A DNA stretch of 24,844 nucleotides, from contig JAPLSP010000138.1 in assembly GCA_026398575.1 (NCBI GenBank), positions 1-24,844 on the forward strand, given 5' to 3'. A program made the translations under genes and the position numbers. Below are positions 1 through 8,748 of this stretch, in pieces (the stretch's first letter is position 1; every line of letters begins with the position of its first letter). The DNA comes from Candidatus Sumerlaeota bacterium. Lineage in GTDB: Bacteria > Sumerlaeota > Sumerlaeia > JADFCT01. The notes under the pieces were generated by a model that worked only from the letters and a program-made list of their open reading frames with translations, had not been told where the DNA came from and did no database searches.

Positions 1-43
1 TACGGCGCATCGCTGGAGGATTGCCAAAAACTTATGCGGCGAG

Positions 44-1741
44 TCATTGAGCCGTCTTTCGATTTATTGCCTTCCTGATGACCATCAGGAGTACAATCGT
101 AAGAAATAGCAGCCCGATGATTTGGATCAGGCGCCAGGCAAGATGATCAATCGCGCGGTTGGCGCGGGCGGAGGCCAAATCGAGCGTGTCCTGCGCCGCT
201 TTCATGACTGGCGTGATGTTTTGGGTCGCGGTCGTGGAGGCGGCCAGGGCGTTGACTTCCGCGAGCAACGACCGGAATTCGGCCGAAGAGGCCTGCCCGG
301 CGCGCGCCGCTTCGGTGTATTCGCGGATGTCGAAGGGGTGGTCGTCCTTTTTGTTTCTATCGCCGTGCGCGCTGTCCGTCGTCAGGCGCTCGATGGCTTC
401 CAGCATCTTCAGCGTATCGCGCGCGCTCTGTTGAAACGCCAGCGCGGACTGAGTGTAATCCCGGACGTCGAAGGGATGCTCGTTTCCTTTTTTGTTTTTC
501 TCGTCGCGCGTCGAATCCGTTGTCAGCCGTTCGATCGCCTCCATCAGTTTCCGCACTTCCTGCGAGCCTTGCTCAATGGATTGTGCGGCCTGGGAGTATT
601 CGCGCACATCGAATTCATGCGCCGGCGCGCCGCCGGCCTTGATCCGGCTTTCCTCGCGCAGGCGCTGCTGTTCGGCTTCTTTCTGATAGGCGTTGACGGC
701 GGCCATCAGGGCCTGGCTGGCCTGCGCCGCTGCCGTGATGGAATCGGCCGCTTGCCGGACCGTTGCGATGGTTTCGCTCGTGGATCGCACGATCGTATTG
801 ACGCCCGTGGTCAGGTGATCGGCGCGCATCAGAGCCTCATCCGCTTTTTCCAGCGTCATCCGGACGTCGCCCAGCGTCTGGCGCAGGGTTGTCTGGCTGG
901 CTTCCATGTCTTTGATCAGCTGCTCCAGTTCCCTGCGCAGGCGTTGCGGCATTGCTTCGACGGCGTCGGTGAAGCGCGCGAAATCCTCCGTGCCGCGCTT
1001 GACGCTGCCGGGCAAGTCGGCCACGCCCGTGATGCCGCGCACGAAGCTGCGGCCCAGGTCAATGGCGCCGGATAGCTGGTTGTTCAGTCCGCTCACGGTT
1101 TGCGTCAGCAGGCTCGCGCCCTCTTTTTCCGGCGCGGCGGAATATTCGGTGATGCGCTTTTCGATGTCGTCAAAGTCACGCGGCGGCAGATAGGACGCCG
1201 CCAGTTCCCGCGCCTGGCGGTAGTTGTCGCCGCCGGCTTTTTCCGCGATGTCATGGGATGCGCCGAAAAGGTCCTTGTCCGCGCCGGTCTTGAGCCGGGT
1301 TTGCTGCCGCGCGCTCAATGCCCAAACATCCACCAGCGCCGCGCGCGGGTCCTTGTTGTCCAACGCCTGGCGATAGCGCTGTTTGGATTCGTCGCGCCAG
1401 CGCTCGATCTGCGCCTGCTCTTCTTTCTTCGCGAGTTTTTCCAGCAGCGCCTTGCCCGCCTCGTCCAGCGCGTCGTTAAGATTGACGCGCAGCCGGTCCA
1501 GGTCCTCTTTCAGCGCGGCGCCGGTAGTCTTGCCGTTCTCGCCCGCGGCCGCTGCACCAGCCATAGCCGGGCAAATAGAAAGCAAGAACGCGCCAAACAC
1601 AAAAATGGAAAGCCTGCCAGAGAGCTTGGTTCTCCAGGAGGTCGCCGCATTAAAAAAAGTCAGGATTTGGGTATCTGCGGCGCGGCGACACACCATTCTA
1701 GGAAAGGTTCCTGGCGGCGAATAAAATCGTTCAAGCATCAT
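44..1741 (-). CDS. Exported coiled-coil protein with three tandem repeats and a C-terminal membrane anchor
   Basis: I do not recognise the family. The 565-residue product has a positively charged N-terminus followed by a hydrophobic segment (about residues 44-66, ending AMAGAAAA), like a signal peptide or anchor, although the 43 residues before it are long for a signal peptide. Residues ~70-370 are charged, Ala/Glu/Gln-rich and probably helical coiled coil. Residues 377-423, 424-469 and 470-~502 are three tandem copies of a unit starting FD(V/I)R(E/D)Y(S/T) and containing MEAIERLTTDS or a degenerate form. A transmembrane segment follows (about 537-555, LIQIIGLLFLTIVLLMVI) with a short basic tail. 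The first ATG is preceded by AAGGA with a 9-nt spacer, which supports this start; an ATG 15 codons later is an alternative. A structural or tethering envelope role is inference only. Confidence 0.8.
   Translation of the reverse strand: MMLERFYSPPGTFPRMVCRRAADTQILTFFNAATSWRTKLSGRLSIFVFGAFLLSICPAMAGAAAAGENGKTTGAALKEDLDRLRVNLNDALDEAGKALLEKLAKKEEQAQIERWRDESKQRYRQALDNKDPRAALVDVWALSARQQTRLKTGADKDLFGASHDIAEKAGGDNYRQARELAASYLPPRDFDDIEKRITEYSAAPEKEGASLLTQTVSGLNNQLSGAIDLGRSFVRGITGVADLPGSVKRGTEDFARFTDAVEAMPQRLRRELEQLIKDMEASQTTLRQTLGDVRMTLEKADEALMRADHLTTGVNTIVRSTSETIATVRQAADSITAAAQASQALMAAVNAYQKEAEQQRLREESRIKAGGAPAHEFDVREYSQAAQSIEQGSQEVRKLMEAIERLTTDSTRDEKNKKGNEHPFDVRDYTQSALAFQQSARDTLKMLEAIERLTTDSAHGDRNKKDDHPFDIREYTEAARAGQASSAEFRSLLAEVNALAASTTATQNITPVMKAAQDTLDLASARANRAIDHLAWRLIQIIGLLFLTIVLLMVIRKAINRKTAQ
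335..613 (-). repeat. Coding tandem repeat: two full 46-47-residue units before a diverged third
   Basis: Two adjacent full units lie at 473-613 and 335-472, both opening FDVR(E/D)Y(S/T) and sharing (M/L)EAIERLTTDS, each ending in a Lys/Asp-rich linker and HP. A third, more diverged unit follows at about 236-334 (FDIREYTEAAR). The units differ at many codons, so this is an old protein-level duplication, unlike the near-identical short DNA repeats elsewhere in the window. Confidence 0.8.
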
Positions 1742-1883
1742 AATGCGACATCCTTGGGCGCGATCTATACATCCATCGCTTGAGCGGCGTTATCTGCCAC
1801 GCTCCGCCGAAAGGCAAGTCCAAAACCAACCCCGAAAACCAACCGGGCGCATTTCAGCCGCGCTACCTTGGCGTGCTGAAGGG

Positions 1884-1980
1884 GTCTGACAAAATAATGT
1901 GCGACAAAATAATAAAGCCATTCCTGCCTGATTCAACAACAAAGTGTCTTCATTGTTTTGTCAGACATTATTATGTCGGA
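1884..1980. repeat. Iterated inverted repeat with GACAAAATAAT motifs
   Basis: Two direct copies of GACAAAATAAT (1888-1898 and 1903-1913, 15 bp apart) face two inverted near-copies (1952-1962 and 1967-1977, again 15 bp apart). The outer arms 1884-1899 and 1951-1966 match in 15 of 16 positions when one is reverse-complemented. The block is more AT-rich than its surroundings. The symmetry resembles ends of a REP/MITE-like element or a doubled operator; no transposase is present. Confidence 0.7.
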
Positions 1981-2061
1981 ATATGCGCCGCTTCCCGCCG
2001 GTAGCTGCCTTGGGATGCGCCCAGACCGACCTCGAAAAAGCAGTCCTCATCTTCATCTCTA

Positions 2062-2106
2062 TGTCCACCCGGTCCACCGCGTCCACCTCGTCCACCCAGT
2101 CCACCC
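2062..2106. repeat. Five 9-bp GTCCACC-type tandem repeats
   Basis: Five consecutive nonamers with a GTCCACC core (2062-2070, 2071-2079, 2080-2088, 2089-2097, 2098-2106), unbroken phase, just downstream of the prmC stop. The same nonamer type occurs inside mutL at 7602-7637. Confidence 0.85.
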
Positions 2107-2114
2107 CCTCCTGC

Positions 2115-3110
2115 TCATCCCCTCTCCACAACAATCACGCGCGGATGTCCGGCGCCGTCTCGGAGCAGCTTGGGCGCTTTCCACCGCGAATTCGAGCGGA
2201 TCAAATCCTGCGCCTTTTCTCCCTGAGCGTAGCCGATCTCGAATATCAGCGCGCCGCCGGGGAGCAAATGATCCGGCGCCTCGGCCAGCATTCTTTTGAT
2301 GAATTCATCCCCTTCCGTTCCTGAGAAAAGCGCCAGCGCGGGTTCGTAGTCGCGGACGTCGGGCATGAGAGCTTCACGTTCTTTTTCACCGACATAAGGA
2401 GGATTGGAAACGATCAGATCGAATTCGCCGGAGACGGTGGAGAAAATATCCGATTGGATGAAAGCGATGCGACCTGTGTCTATGTCAGCCAAACCCAAGC
2501 GTCCGGCGTTTTCTCGCGCGACGTTGAGCGCTGCGGCGGATAGATCGGAGCAAACGACATGCGCCTCGGGGATTTCCGCAGCCAGCGTCAACCCGATGGC
2601 GCCGCTGCCGGTTCCAAGATCGAGAATGGAAAGTTCCGCGTTCCGGGTTCCGCGTTCCGCGTTCCGCCTTCCGCTTTCTGCGTTCTGCGTTCCGCGTTCC
2701 GCGTTTGGAGCCCCAGGCAATTTCGGAAGTTGAAACTCGGAACTCGGAACTCGGAACTCGGAACTATTGGTTCTGGGCCTTATCCATTCCAGCGCTGATT
2801 CCACCAGTAATTCCGTTTCCGGCCGGGGAATCAGAACATGCTGATTGACGAGGAATTCTCGTCCCCAGAATTCTTTGTGGCCCAGGATATATGCGATCGG
2901 TTCACGGCGCAGGCGGCGTTGAATCATCGTATGAAATTGCGCGCTTGCGGCCTCATCGAGCGCGTTATTTGCGCGCAAGATTAACTGCGTTTGATTCATT
3001 CCCAACGCTTCGGCCAGGAGCAACTCCGCGTCGAGCCGAGGGCTGGCGGCGCCGGCTTCTTTCAAGCGCAAGGCTGCCTTGTTTAATGCTTCTTCGATAA
3101 TCGGAGGCAA
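2115..3110 (-). CDS. prmC: Peptide chain release factor N5-glutamine methyltransferase PrmC (HemK)
   Basis: PrmC methylates the glutamine of the GGQ motif in release factors RF1 and RF2 with S-adenosylmethionine, in the cytoplasm. The N-terminal helical domain (about residues 1-110) contains the family's SPRLDAELLLAEALG and ILGHKEFWG stretches. The Rossmann methyltransferase domain begins with the SAM-binding LDLGTGSGAIGLTLA (about 163-177), followed by the catalytic NPPY in FDLIVSNPPYVGE. Residues ~113-159 are a low-complexity insert rich in Asn-Ala-Glu-Arg-Gly-Thr, encoded by 7-bp repeats and lying exactly between the two domains; without it the length is the usual ~280. The start is a TTG with no good ribosome site nearby, but no ATG is available before an upstream stop and the N-terminus aligns with the family from here. 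It lies 84 bp downstream of the oxidoreductase on the same strand. Confidence 0.93.
   Translation of the reverse strand: MPPIIEEALNKAALRLKEAGAASPRLDAELLLAEALGMNQTQLILRANNALDEAASAQFHTMIQRRLRREPIAYILGHKEFWGREFLVNQHVLIPRPETELLVESALEWIRPRTNSSEFRVPSSEFQLPKLPGAPNAERGTQNAESGRRNAERGTRNAELSILDLGTGSGAIGLTLAAEIPEAHVVCSDLSAAALNVARENAGRLGLADIDTGRIAFIQSDIFSTVSGEFDLIVSNPPYVGEKEREALMPDVRDYEPALALFSGTEGDEFIKRMLAEAPDHLLPGGALIFEIGYAQGEKAQDLIRSNSRWKAPKLLRDGAGHPRVIVVERG
2633..2766. repeat. Two heptanucleotide arrays inside prmC (GTTCCGC and GGAACTC families)
   Basis: Eleven consecutive 7-bp units, mostly GTTCCGC, run from 2633 to 2709 without an indel. After a 22-bp non-repeat spacer, five units, mostly GGAACTC, run from 2732 to 2766. 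Both are read through by prmC on the minus strand and give a seven-residue peptide period (such as AERGTRN). The array fills the linker between the helical and methyltransferase domains. Confidence 0.9.
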
Positions 3111-3136
3111 AGGGGATGCCTGGTTGAGGATTGAGA

Positions 3137-3192
3137 CAAGCGCCCGCTAAAGCGGGAACTCCAAACACCTGCTAAAGCAGGAACTCCAAACA
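3137..3192 (-). repeat. 25-bp hairpin repeat, two units plus a partial
   Basis: On the minus strand two 25-bp units (3162-3186 and 3137-3161) follow the pattern GAGTTCC, stem, TTTA loop, stem, then TGTTTG or CGCTTG, with a partial unit at 3187-3192. The stems are perfect but differ in sequence: CCTGC/GCAGG in one unit and CCCGC/GCGGG in the other, so the changes compensate. The repeat occupies the gap between the oxidoreductase stop and prmC. The same family recurs at 23564-23655. Confidence 0.85.
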
Positions 3193-3194
3193 TC

Positions 3195-4226
3195 TTACTT
3201 GTATTTTGCTTTCAACGCTGCGCCTTTCTTTGCGCTTTGGCAGGCCAAATCCAAGATGTGGATTGGGCGGCGCGACCATTCGGGCGTGATGACGAGGCGC
3301 GCGCCTTTGGTCAAATGCGCGGCGACGTTTTTGTAAAACTCCTGCCCCTGGCTCGGCGGGTTTTGGCCGGAGCGAACGGTCTTGACGCCGTCCTCGACCG
3401 TCGCGATTTCCCACGTCGGGCCGTCGAACACATAGGAGCCTTTCGTGCCGGTGATCTCCAGCCAGCCGCGTTTGGGGTTGGCGTCGAGGCTCGATATCAG
3501 CAGCGTCACGCGCGCGCCGTTGCGGAAGCGCACGGCGGCAAATCCTTCATCCTCGATGGTATCCTTTTTCCACGGCGTCTGCGGCGCCCAGAAGCCCGTC
3601 TTCGTGAAGCCGCTGACTTCGGCAATCTCGGATTGGATGATCTGCAGCGAATACTCCAGCAGATGAACGCCCCAATCGTAAAGGATGCCGCCGGAGATCG
3701 TCTTGCTCGTCCGCCACCACTCGCGCGGCTTGTTGTAGCCGCTCATGTGCGCCTCGATGCGGAAAACCTCGCCGATGACGCCCTTGCGGATTTGCTCGAC
3801 GGCGCGCAGGATGCAGCCGTCCCAATGGCGGTTGTGGTAGGTCGAAAGCATGACGCCCTGCTTCTTCGCCTCGCGAATCATCGCATCGCATTCGGCGGTT
3901 GTGATGGAAAAAGGCTTTTCCGTGACCACATGCCGCCCGGCGCGCAGGCATTGCAGCGCCAGCGGCGCGTGCGTATTGTGCGGCGTGATCACCGTCACAA
4001 GCTGAACGGCTGACTTCTTGAGCATCTCAGCTGTCGAGCCGTAGGTTTCAATGCCGGGGAAATCCGCGCGCGCGGCATTGAGACGCGCCGGATCAATATC
4101 CGCCACCGCCACCGGCGTCATCCCCGCCGCCTTCATCTCATTCAGATGCTGCCGCCCCATGTTGAACGCGGCGCCATACCCAATCGCTGCAACCTTGATG
4201 TCCAAGGCCTTCTTGTAGATCTTCAT
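3195..4226 (-). CDS. Gfo/Idh/MocA family NAD(P)-dependent oxidoreductase
   Basis: Cytoplasmic sugar, inositol or sugar-acid dehydrogenase-type enzyme; substrate unknown. The 343-residue protein starts with a Rossmann beta-alpha-beta (VAAIGYGAAFNMG, glycines near residues 16-18). The family EKP motif follows in VVTEKPFS (about 103-105), its lysine being the usual catalytic or cofactor-contacting residue. The C-terminal half carries the alpha/beta substrate domain, with GGILYDWGVHLLEY supplying the usual conserved Asp and His. The ATG at 4226 is chosen over an upstream in-frame start because AAAGGA sits about 9 nt before it and the Rossmann fold begins directly after. There is no signal peptide, unlike the two Tat-exported relatives further right. 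Possible short operon with prmC, separated by hairpin repeats. Confidence 0.88.
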   Translation of the reverse strand: MKIYKKALDIKVAAIGYGAAFNMGRQHLNEMKAAGMTPVAVADIDPARLNAARADFPGIETYGSTAEMLKKSAVQLVTVITPHNTHAPLALQCLRAGRHVVTEKPFSITTAECDAMIREAKKQGVMLSTYHNRHWDGCILRAVEQIRKGVIGEVFRIEAHMSGYNKPREWWRTSKTISGGILYDWGVHLLEYSLQIIQSEIAEVSGFTKTGFWAPQTPWKKDTIEDEGFAAVRFRNGARVTLLISSLDANPKRGWLEITGTKGSYVFDGPTWEIATVEDGVKTVRSGQNPPSQGQEFYKNVAAHLTKGARLVITPEWSRRPIHILDLACQSAKKGAALKAKYK

Positions 4227-4545
4227 GCAGCTGATCCTTTCGGTGTTTAGTATTCCCTGGCCAAGGGTGAGAATTTCTCCGCACATTGCCGCCGCCATAG
4301 TCTCCGGCGCCCAGGAACCACAATAAAATTAGCGCCCCAATTAAGGCTTCGGTGGGCGCTGAAAGCAAGCAGGGAATTTGTGAAGGCGGGATGATCCGTG
4401 ATCATCCGCGACATCCGTTACATCCGTGTTCTATTGCCGTTAGCCAGGCGACAACGGCAGTCAGGAAAGCGGCGCCAAGGACAACGGCGATGGAACACGG
4501 ATGACGCGGATGCGGCGGATTGCCACGGATCCACGCCACAAAGCA
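4227..4545. other. 319-bp gap with several inverted repeats
   Basis: No gene is supported. Visible structures are AGCGCCC (4331-4337) facing GGGCGCT (4354-4360), CATCCGTGTTC (4421-4431) facing GAACACGGATG (4493-4503), and inside the latter TGCCGTT (4435-4441) facing AACGGCA (4453-4459). The flanks carry irregular ATCCG/CGGAT iterations (4391-4430 and 4496-4535). No T-run marks a classic terminator for thiC, whose 3' end is at 4546. Confidence 0.6.
4421..4503. repeat. Nested inverted repeat downstream of thiC
   Basis: An 11-bp perfect outer inverted repeat (4421-4431 with 4493-4503) encloses a 7-bp inner hairpin (4435-4441 with 4453-4459). It is bordered on both sides by degenerate CGGATG iterations. 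It may be part of a dispersed repeat; a transcription-ending role is possible but there is no U-tract. Confidence 0.55.
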
Positions 4546-6398
<1,853 letters not shown>

Positions 6399-8537
6399 AT
6401 GGGCGTCATTCAAATACTTCCCGCGGTTCTCATCAATCAGATCGCGGCGGGCGAGGTGATCGTCCGGCCCGCGTCGGTCATCAAGGAATTGCTCGAAAAC
6501 GCGATTGACGCCGGCGCGACGCGCGTGCGGATCGAGGTGGACCGCTCGTGCCGCAACCTGACGCTCATTGACAACGGTTGCGGCATGACGCCCGATGATG
6601 CGCGCCTGGCGATCCAGCGCCACGCCACCAGCAAAATTCGCGACATCGAGGACCTGACGAATATCACGACGCGCGGCTTCCGCGGCGAGGCGCTGGCGAG
6701 CGTCGCCGCCGTGGCGCGGTTGGAGGTGCTGACGCGCCGCGCGGAGGACGTGGCCGGATTCCGCCTCGCCATCGAAGGGGGCCGCGAGGAAAGCGCCGGG
6801 CCGGTCGGATGCGCGCCGGGGACGACGATGCGCGTGCGCGATCTCTTCTTCAACGTGCCCGCGCGCCGCAAGTTCCTCAAGAGCGAAGCGTCGGAATTCA
6901 ACGCCATCATGCAGCTGCTGACGCGCCAGATGCTGGCGCGCGGCGACGTTGGCTTCATGCTGCTTCGCGAGGAAAAGAAACTCATCGAGCTGCCCACCGA
7001 TCAGCCGCTGGCCTCGCGCATGGTCCATCTGCTGGGCAATCTGGCCGAAGAACAGCTGCTCAAGATCAACGACGACCGGCACGGCATAAGAATCTACGGA
7101 TACATTACGCGGCCCGAGGCGACGCGCAAAGACCGGCGCGAGCAGTATTTCTTCGTCAACCAACGCCCCGTCACTCACCGCACCATGGGCTTCTCGCTCG
7201 AACAGGCCTTCCACGGATTGCTGATGGGCGGGCGGCATCCGGTTTGCTGTCTGTTCATCGAGATCCCGCCAGGCGAGGTGGACGTCAATGTGCACCCCAC
7301 CAAGGAAGAGGTGCGCTTCCGCGATGAAAGCAAGGTGACGGGGGTGTTGAATCACGCGGTGTCCGATGCGCTTCGCCAGGCGAATCTGACGGCGGCGATG
7401 CGGCTGCCCCCTGGCGCCCCCAATAAAGGAACCGGCGATTTGGCGCCGGACCAGCGCCACGCCGAATTCGCCCAGCGCGCCGAGCAATTGGGATTCGCCC
7501 CACCTTCAACTCCTTATGCAGCGGGGCGTCTGCCAGACCTGCCCGCGCCCGAAAAGCCGCTCTGGACAGGCAAAACCAAGATAAGCTCAAAATCATCCCC
7601 GCAGCCCACCGCGTCCACCCCGTCCACCGCGCCAGCCTTCCAAAAAAAATCTGAAGCTGCCCCAGACGATTTGCGCTTCGGCCCCGAGGATGACAACGAC
7701 AGAGCTGCCTCCACGCCGATGATTAATAATCACATCGCTCCATCTCTCGTCGCCATATCAGTAATACCTTGCGCAGATGATTCTTCAACGCCCCTCGACT
7801 TGGAGCAATCCTCAATCCCCAATCCCCAATCCTCAATCCCAAATTCGCAATCCCCAATCCCCACTCTGCAATCGTCAATCGTCAATCGTCAATCGTCAAT
7901 CCCCACTCTGCAATCGTCAATCCCCAATCTTCAATCCGCAATCCGCAATCCGCAATCCGCAATTTCCACTCCCCAGCCCCTCGGCCAGATCGCCGATTGC
8001 TATCTGGTGGCGTCGTTGGGCGACGATTTGGTGGTAGTGGATCAACATGCCGCTCATGAGCGGATCAACTTCAACCGCGTCATGGCGGCATTCGAGCGCG
8101 GCGGCGCCGATACGCAGCCGTTGCTGATTCCTGTCACGTTCGATGTTCCGGCGCGCGACCTTGGGCGCATCGAGGAACTTGTGCCATTGCTCAAAAGCGC
8201 CGGGATCGAGGTCGAGCATTTCGGTGGGCGCACCTACGTCGTGCGCGGCATTCCGGCTTCGATGCCCGACATGGATATTGCCGCCGCAATTCAGGATTTG
8301 CTTTCCGAGGAACGCGAAGCCAGCGGCTTGACCGGAGCGACGCCCCAGGAAAAAGTGGCCGCGCGCATTGCCTGCCATGCTTCGATCAAAGCGAATCAGC
8401 ATTTGTCGCCGGAGGAGCAGAAGCAGCTGTTGCGCGATATTTTCGCGGCGGAAGATCCTTATACTTGTCCGCATGGGAGGCCGACAATTATTCGGCTGAC
8501 GCGGGCGCAGTTGGATAGGCAATTTGGGCGGGGTTAA
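6399..8537 (+). CDS. mutL: DNA mismatch repair protein MutL (endonuclease-type)
   Basis: MutL couples MutS mismatch recognition to strand removal. The 712-residue protein has an N-terminal GHKL ATPase with KELLENAIDAGA (catalytic Glu near 30, Mg-binding Asn near 34), DNGCGM (58-63), TRGFRGEAL (91-99) and the transducer domain. The C-terminal domain has the endonuclease-type motif DQHAAHE (548-554), ACHASIKA and CPHGRP (from 690), so this is a nicking MutL rather than the E. coli type. The consensus DQHA(X)2E(X)4E has Asn instead of the last Glu. The linker holds a Pro/Ser/Thr-rich part encoded by 9-bp repeats (7602-7637) and 56 residues encoded by 24 heptanucleotide units (7805-7972). The ATG at 6399 starts the standard sequence MGVIQILPAVLINQIAAGEV. 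A hairpin follows the stop. Confidence 0.97.
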   Translation: MGVIQILPAVLINQIAAGEVIVRPASVIKELLENAIDAGATRVRIEVDRSCRNLTLIDNGCGMTPDDARLAIQRHATSKIRDIEDLTNITTRGFRGEALASVAAVARLEVLTRRAEDVAGFRLAIEGGREESAGPVGCAPGTTMRVRDLFFNVPARRKFLKSEASEFNAIMQLLTRQMLARGDVGFMLLREEKKLIELPTDQPLASRMVHLLGNLAEEQLLKINDDRHGIRIYGYITRPEATRKDRREQYFFVNQRPVTHRTMGFSLEQAFHGLLMGGRHPVCCLFIEIPPGEVDVNVHPTKEEVRFRDESKVTGVLNHAVSDALRQANLTAAMRLPPGAPNKGTGDLAPDQRHAEFAQRAEQLGFAPPSTPYAAGRLPDLPAPEKPLWTGKTKISSKSSPQPTASTPSTAPAFQKKSEAAPDDLRFGPEDDNDRAASTPMINNHIAPSLVAISVIPCADDSSTPLDLEQSSIPNPQSSIPNSQSPIPTLQSSIVNRQSSIPTLQSSIPNLQSAIRNPQSAISTPQPLGQIADCYLVASLGDDLVVVDQHAAHERINFNRVMAAFERGGADTQPLLIPVTFDVPARDLGRIEELVPLLKSAGIEVEHFGGRTYVVRGIPASMPDMDIAAAIQDLLSEEREASGLTGATPQEKVAARIACHASIKANQHLSPEEQKQLLRDIFAAEDPYTCPHGRPTIIRLTRAQLDRQFGRG
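7602..7637. repeat. 9-bp GTCCACC-type repeats inside the mutL linker
   Basis: Four consecutive nonamers (two exact GTCCACC cores flanked by two degenerate units) encode a Pro-Thr-Ala-Ser-type stretch. They belong to the same family as the intergenic array at 2062-2106. Confidence 0.75.
7805..7972. repeat. 24-unit heptanucleotide array inside mutL (CAATCNN family)
   Basis: Twenty-four successive 7-bp units, mostly [T/G/C]CAATC[C/G], run without any indel over 168 bp, which is exactly 56 codons. Sub-blocks of TCAATCG, GCAATCC and CCAATCC are visible, and a CCACTCT-GCAATCG pair occurs twice. In the mutL frame they give heptapeptide repeats such as NRQSSIV and NPQSAIR. The array is the linker just before the C-terminal dimerisation/endonuclease domain. 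Confidence 0.95.
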
Positions 8538-8547
8538 GTGCTACACT

Positions 8548-8602
8548 CGCCGGCAGGGATGCCGGCGCTCCCAGTGGGCGCTCCCAGTGGGCGCTCCCAG
8601 TT
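8548..8602. repeat. Strong hairpin followed by three 13-bp repeats downstream of mutL
   Basis: CGCCGGCA (8548-8555) pairs perfectly with TGCCGGCG (8560-8567) around a GGGA loop, 10 nt after the mutL stop. It runs into three tandem units of GGCGCTCCCAGT(G/T) at 8564-8576, 8577-8589 and 8590-8602. There is no U-tract, so it is not a classic intrinsic terminator. A degenerate CGCTCCCAG echo occurs near 8727-8735. It looks like a dispersed repeat that may also block transcription or stabilise the transcript end. Confidence 0.75.
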
Positions 8603-8748
8603 AAACCGCTTGCTTTCGGGGGCGTCTGGGGTCAGTCTCTTGAGTGATTTGCGCGGCGGCTTGCGACTGCCGGAGGGTGGGTGTTTTATCCTTGAAGATG
8701 TTTGGATACAGGCGCCCGCTCCCAGTTTCTTGGGAAGGATCAGGAGGG

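Larger units (their letters stand above)
1742..2114. other. 373-bp gap with two repeat structures and no gene
   Basis: No convincing coding region is seen between the exported coiled-coil gene and the end of prmC. The gap holds an iterated inverted-repeat element (1885-1980) and a 9-bp tandem array (2062-2106), described separately. The remainder shows no clear promoter or U-tract terminator. Confidence 0.7.

Noticed and set aside
122..1075. Long plus-strand open frame opposite the coiled-coil gene
   Set aside because: It is the complement of a GC-rich coding region, with no recognisable domain or ribosome site; the minus-strand product has signal peptide, repeats and a membrane anchor.
1884..1980. 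Intrinsic terminator
   Set aside because: Arms are separated by about 50 bp, AT-rich and without a terminal U-run.
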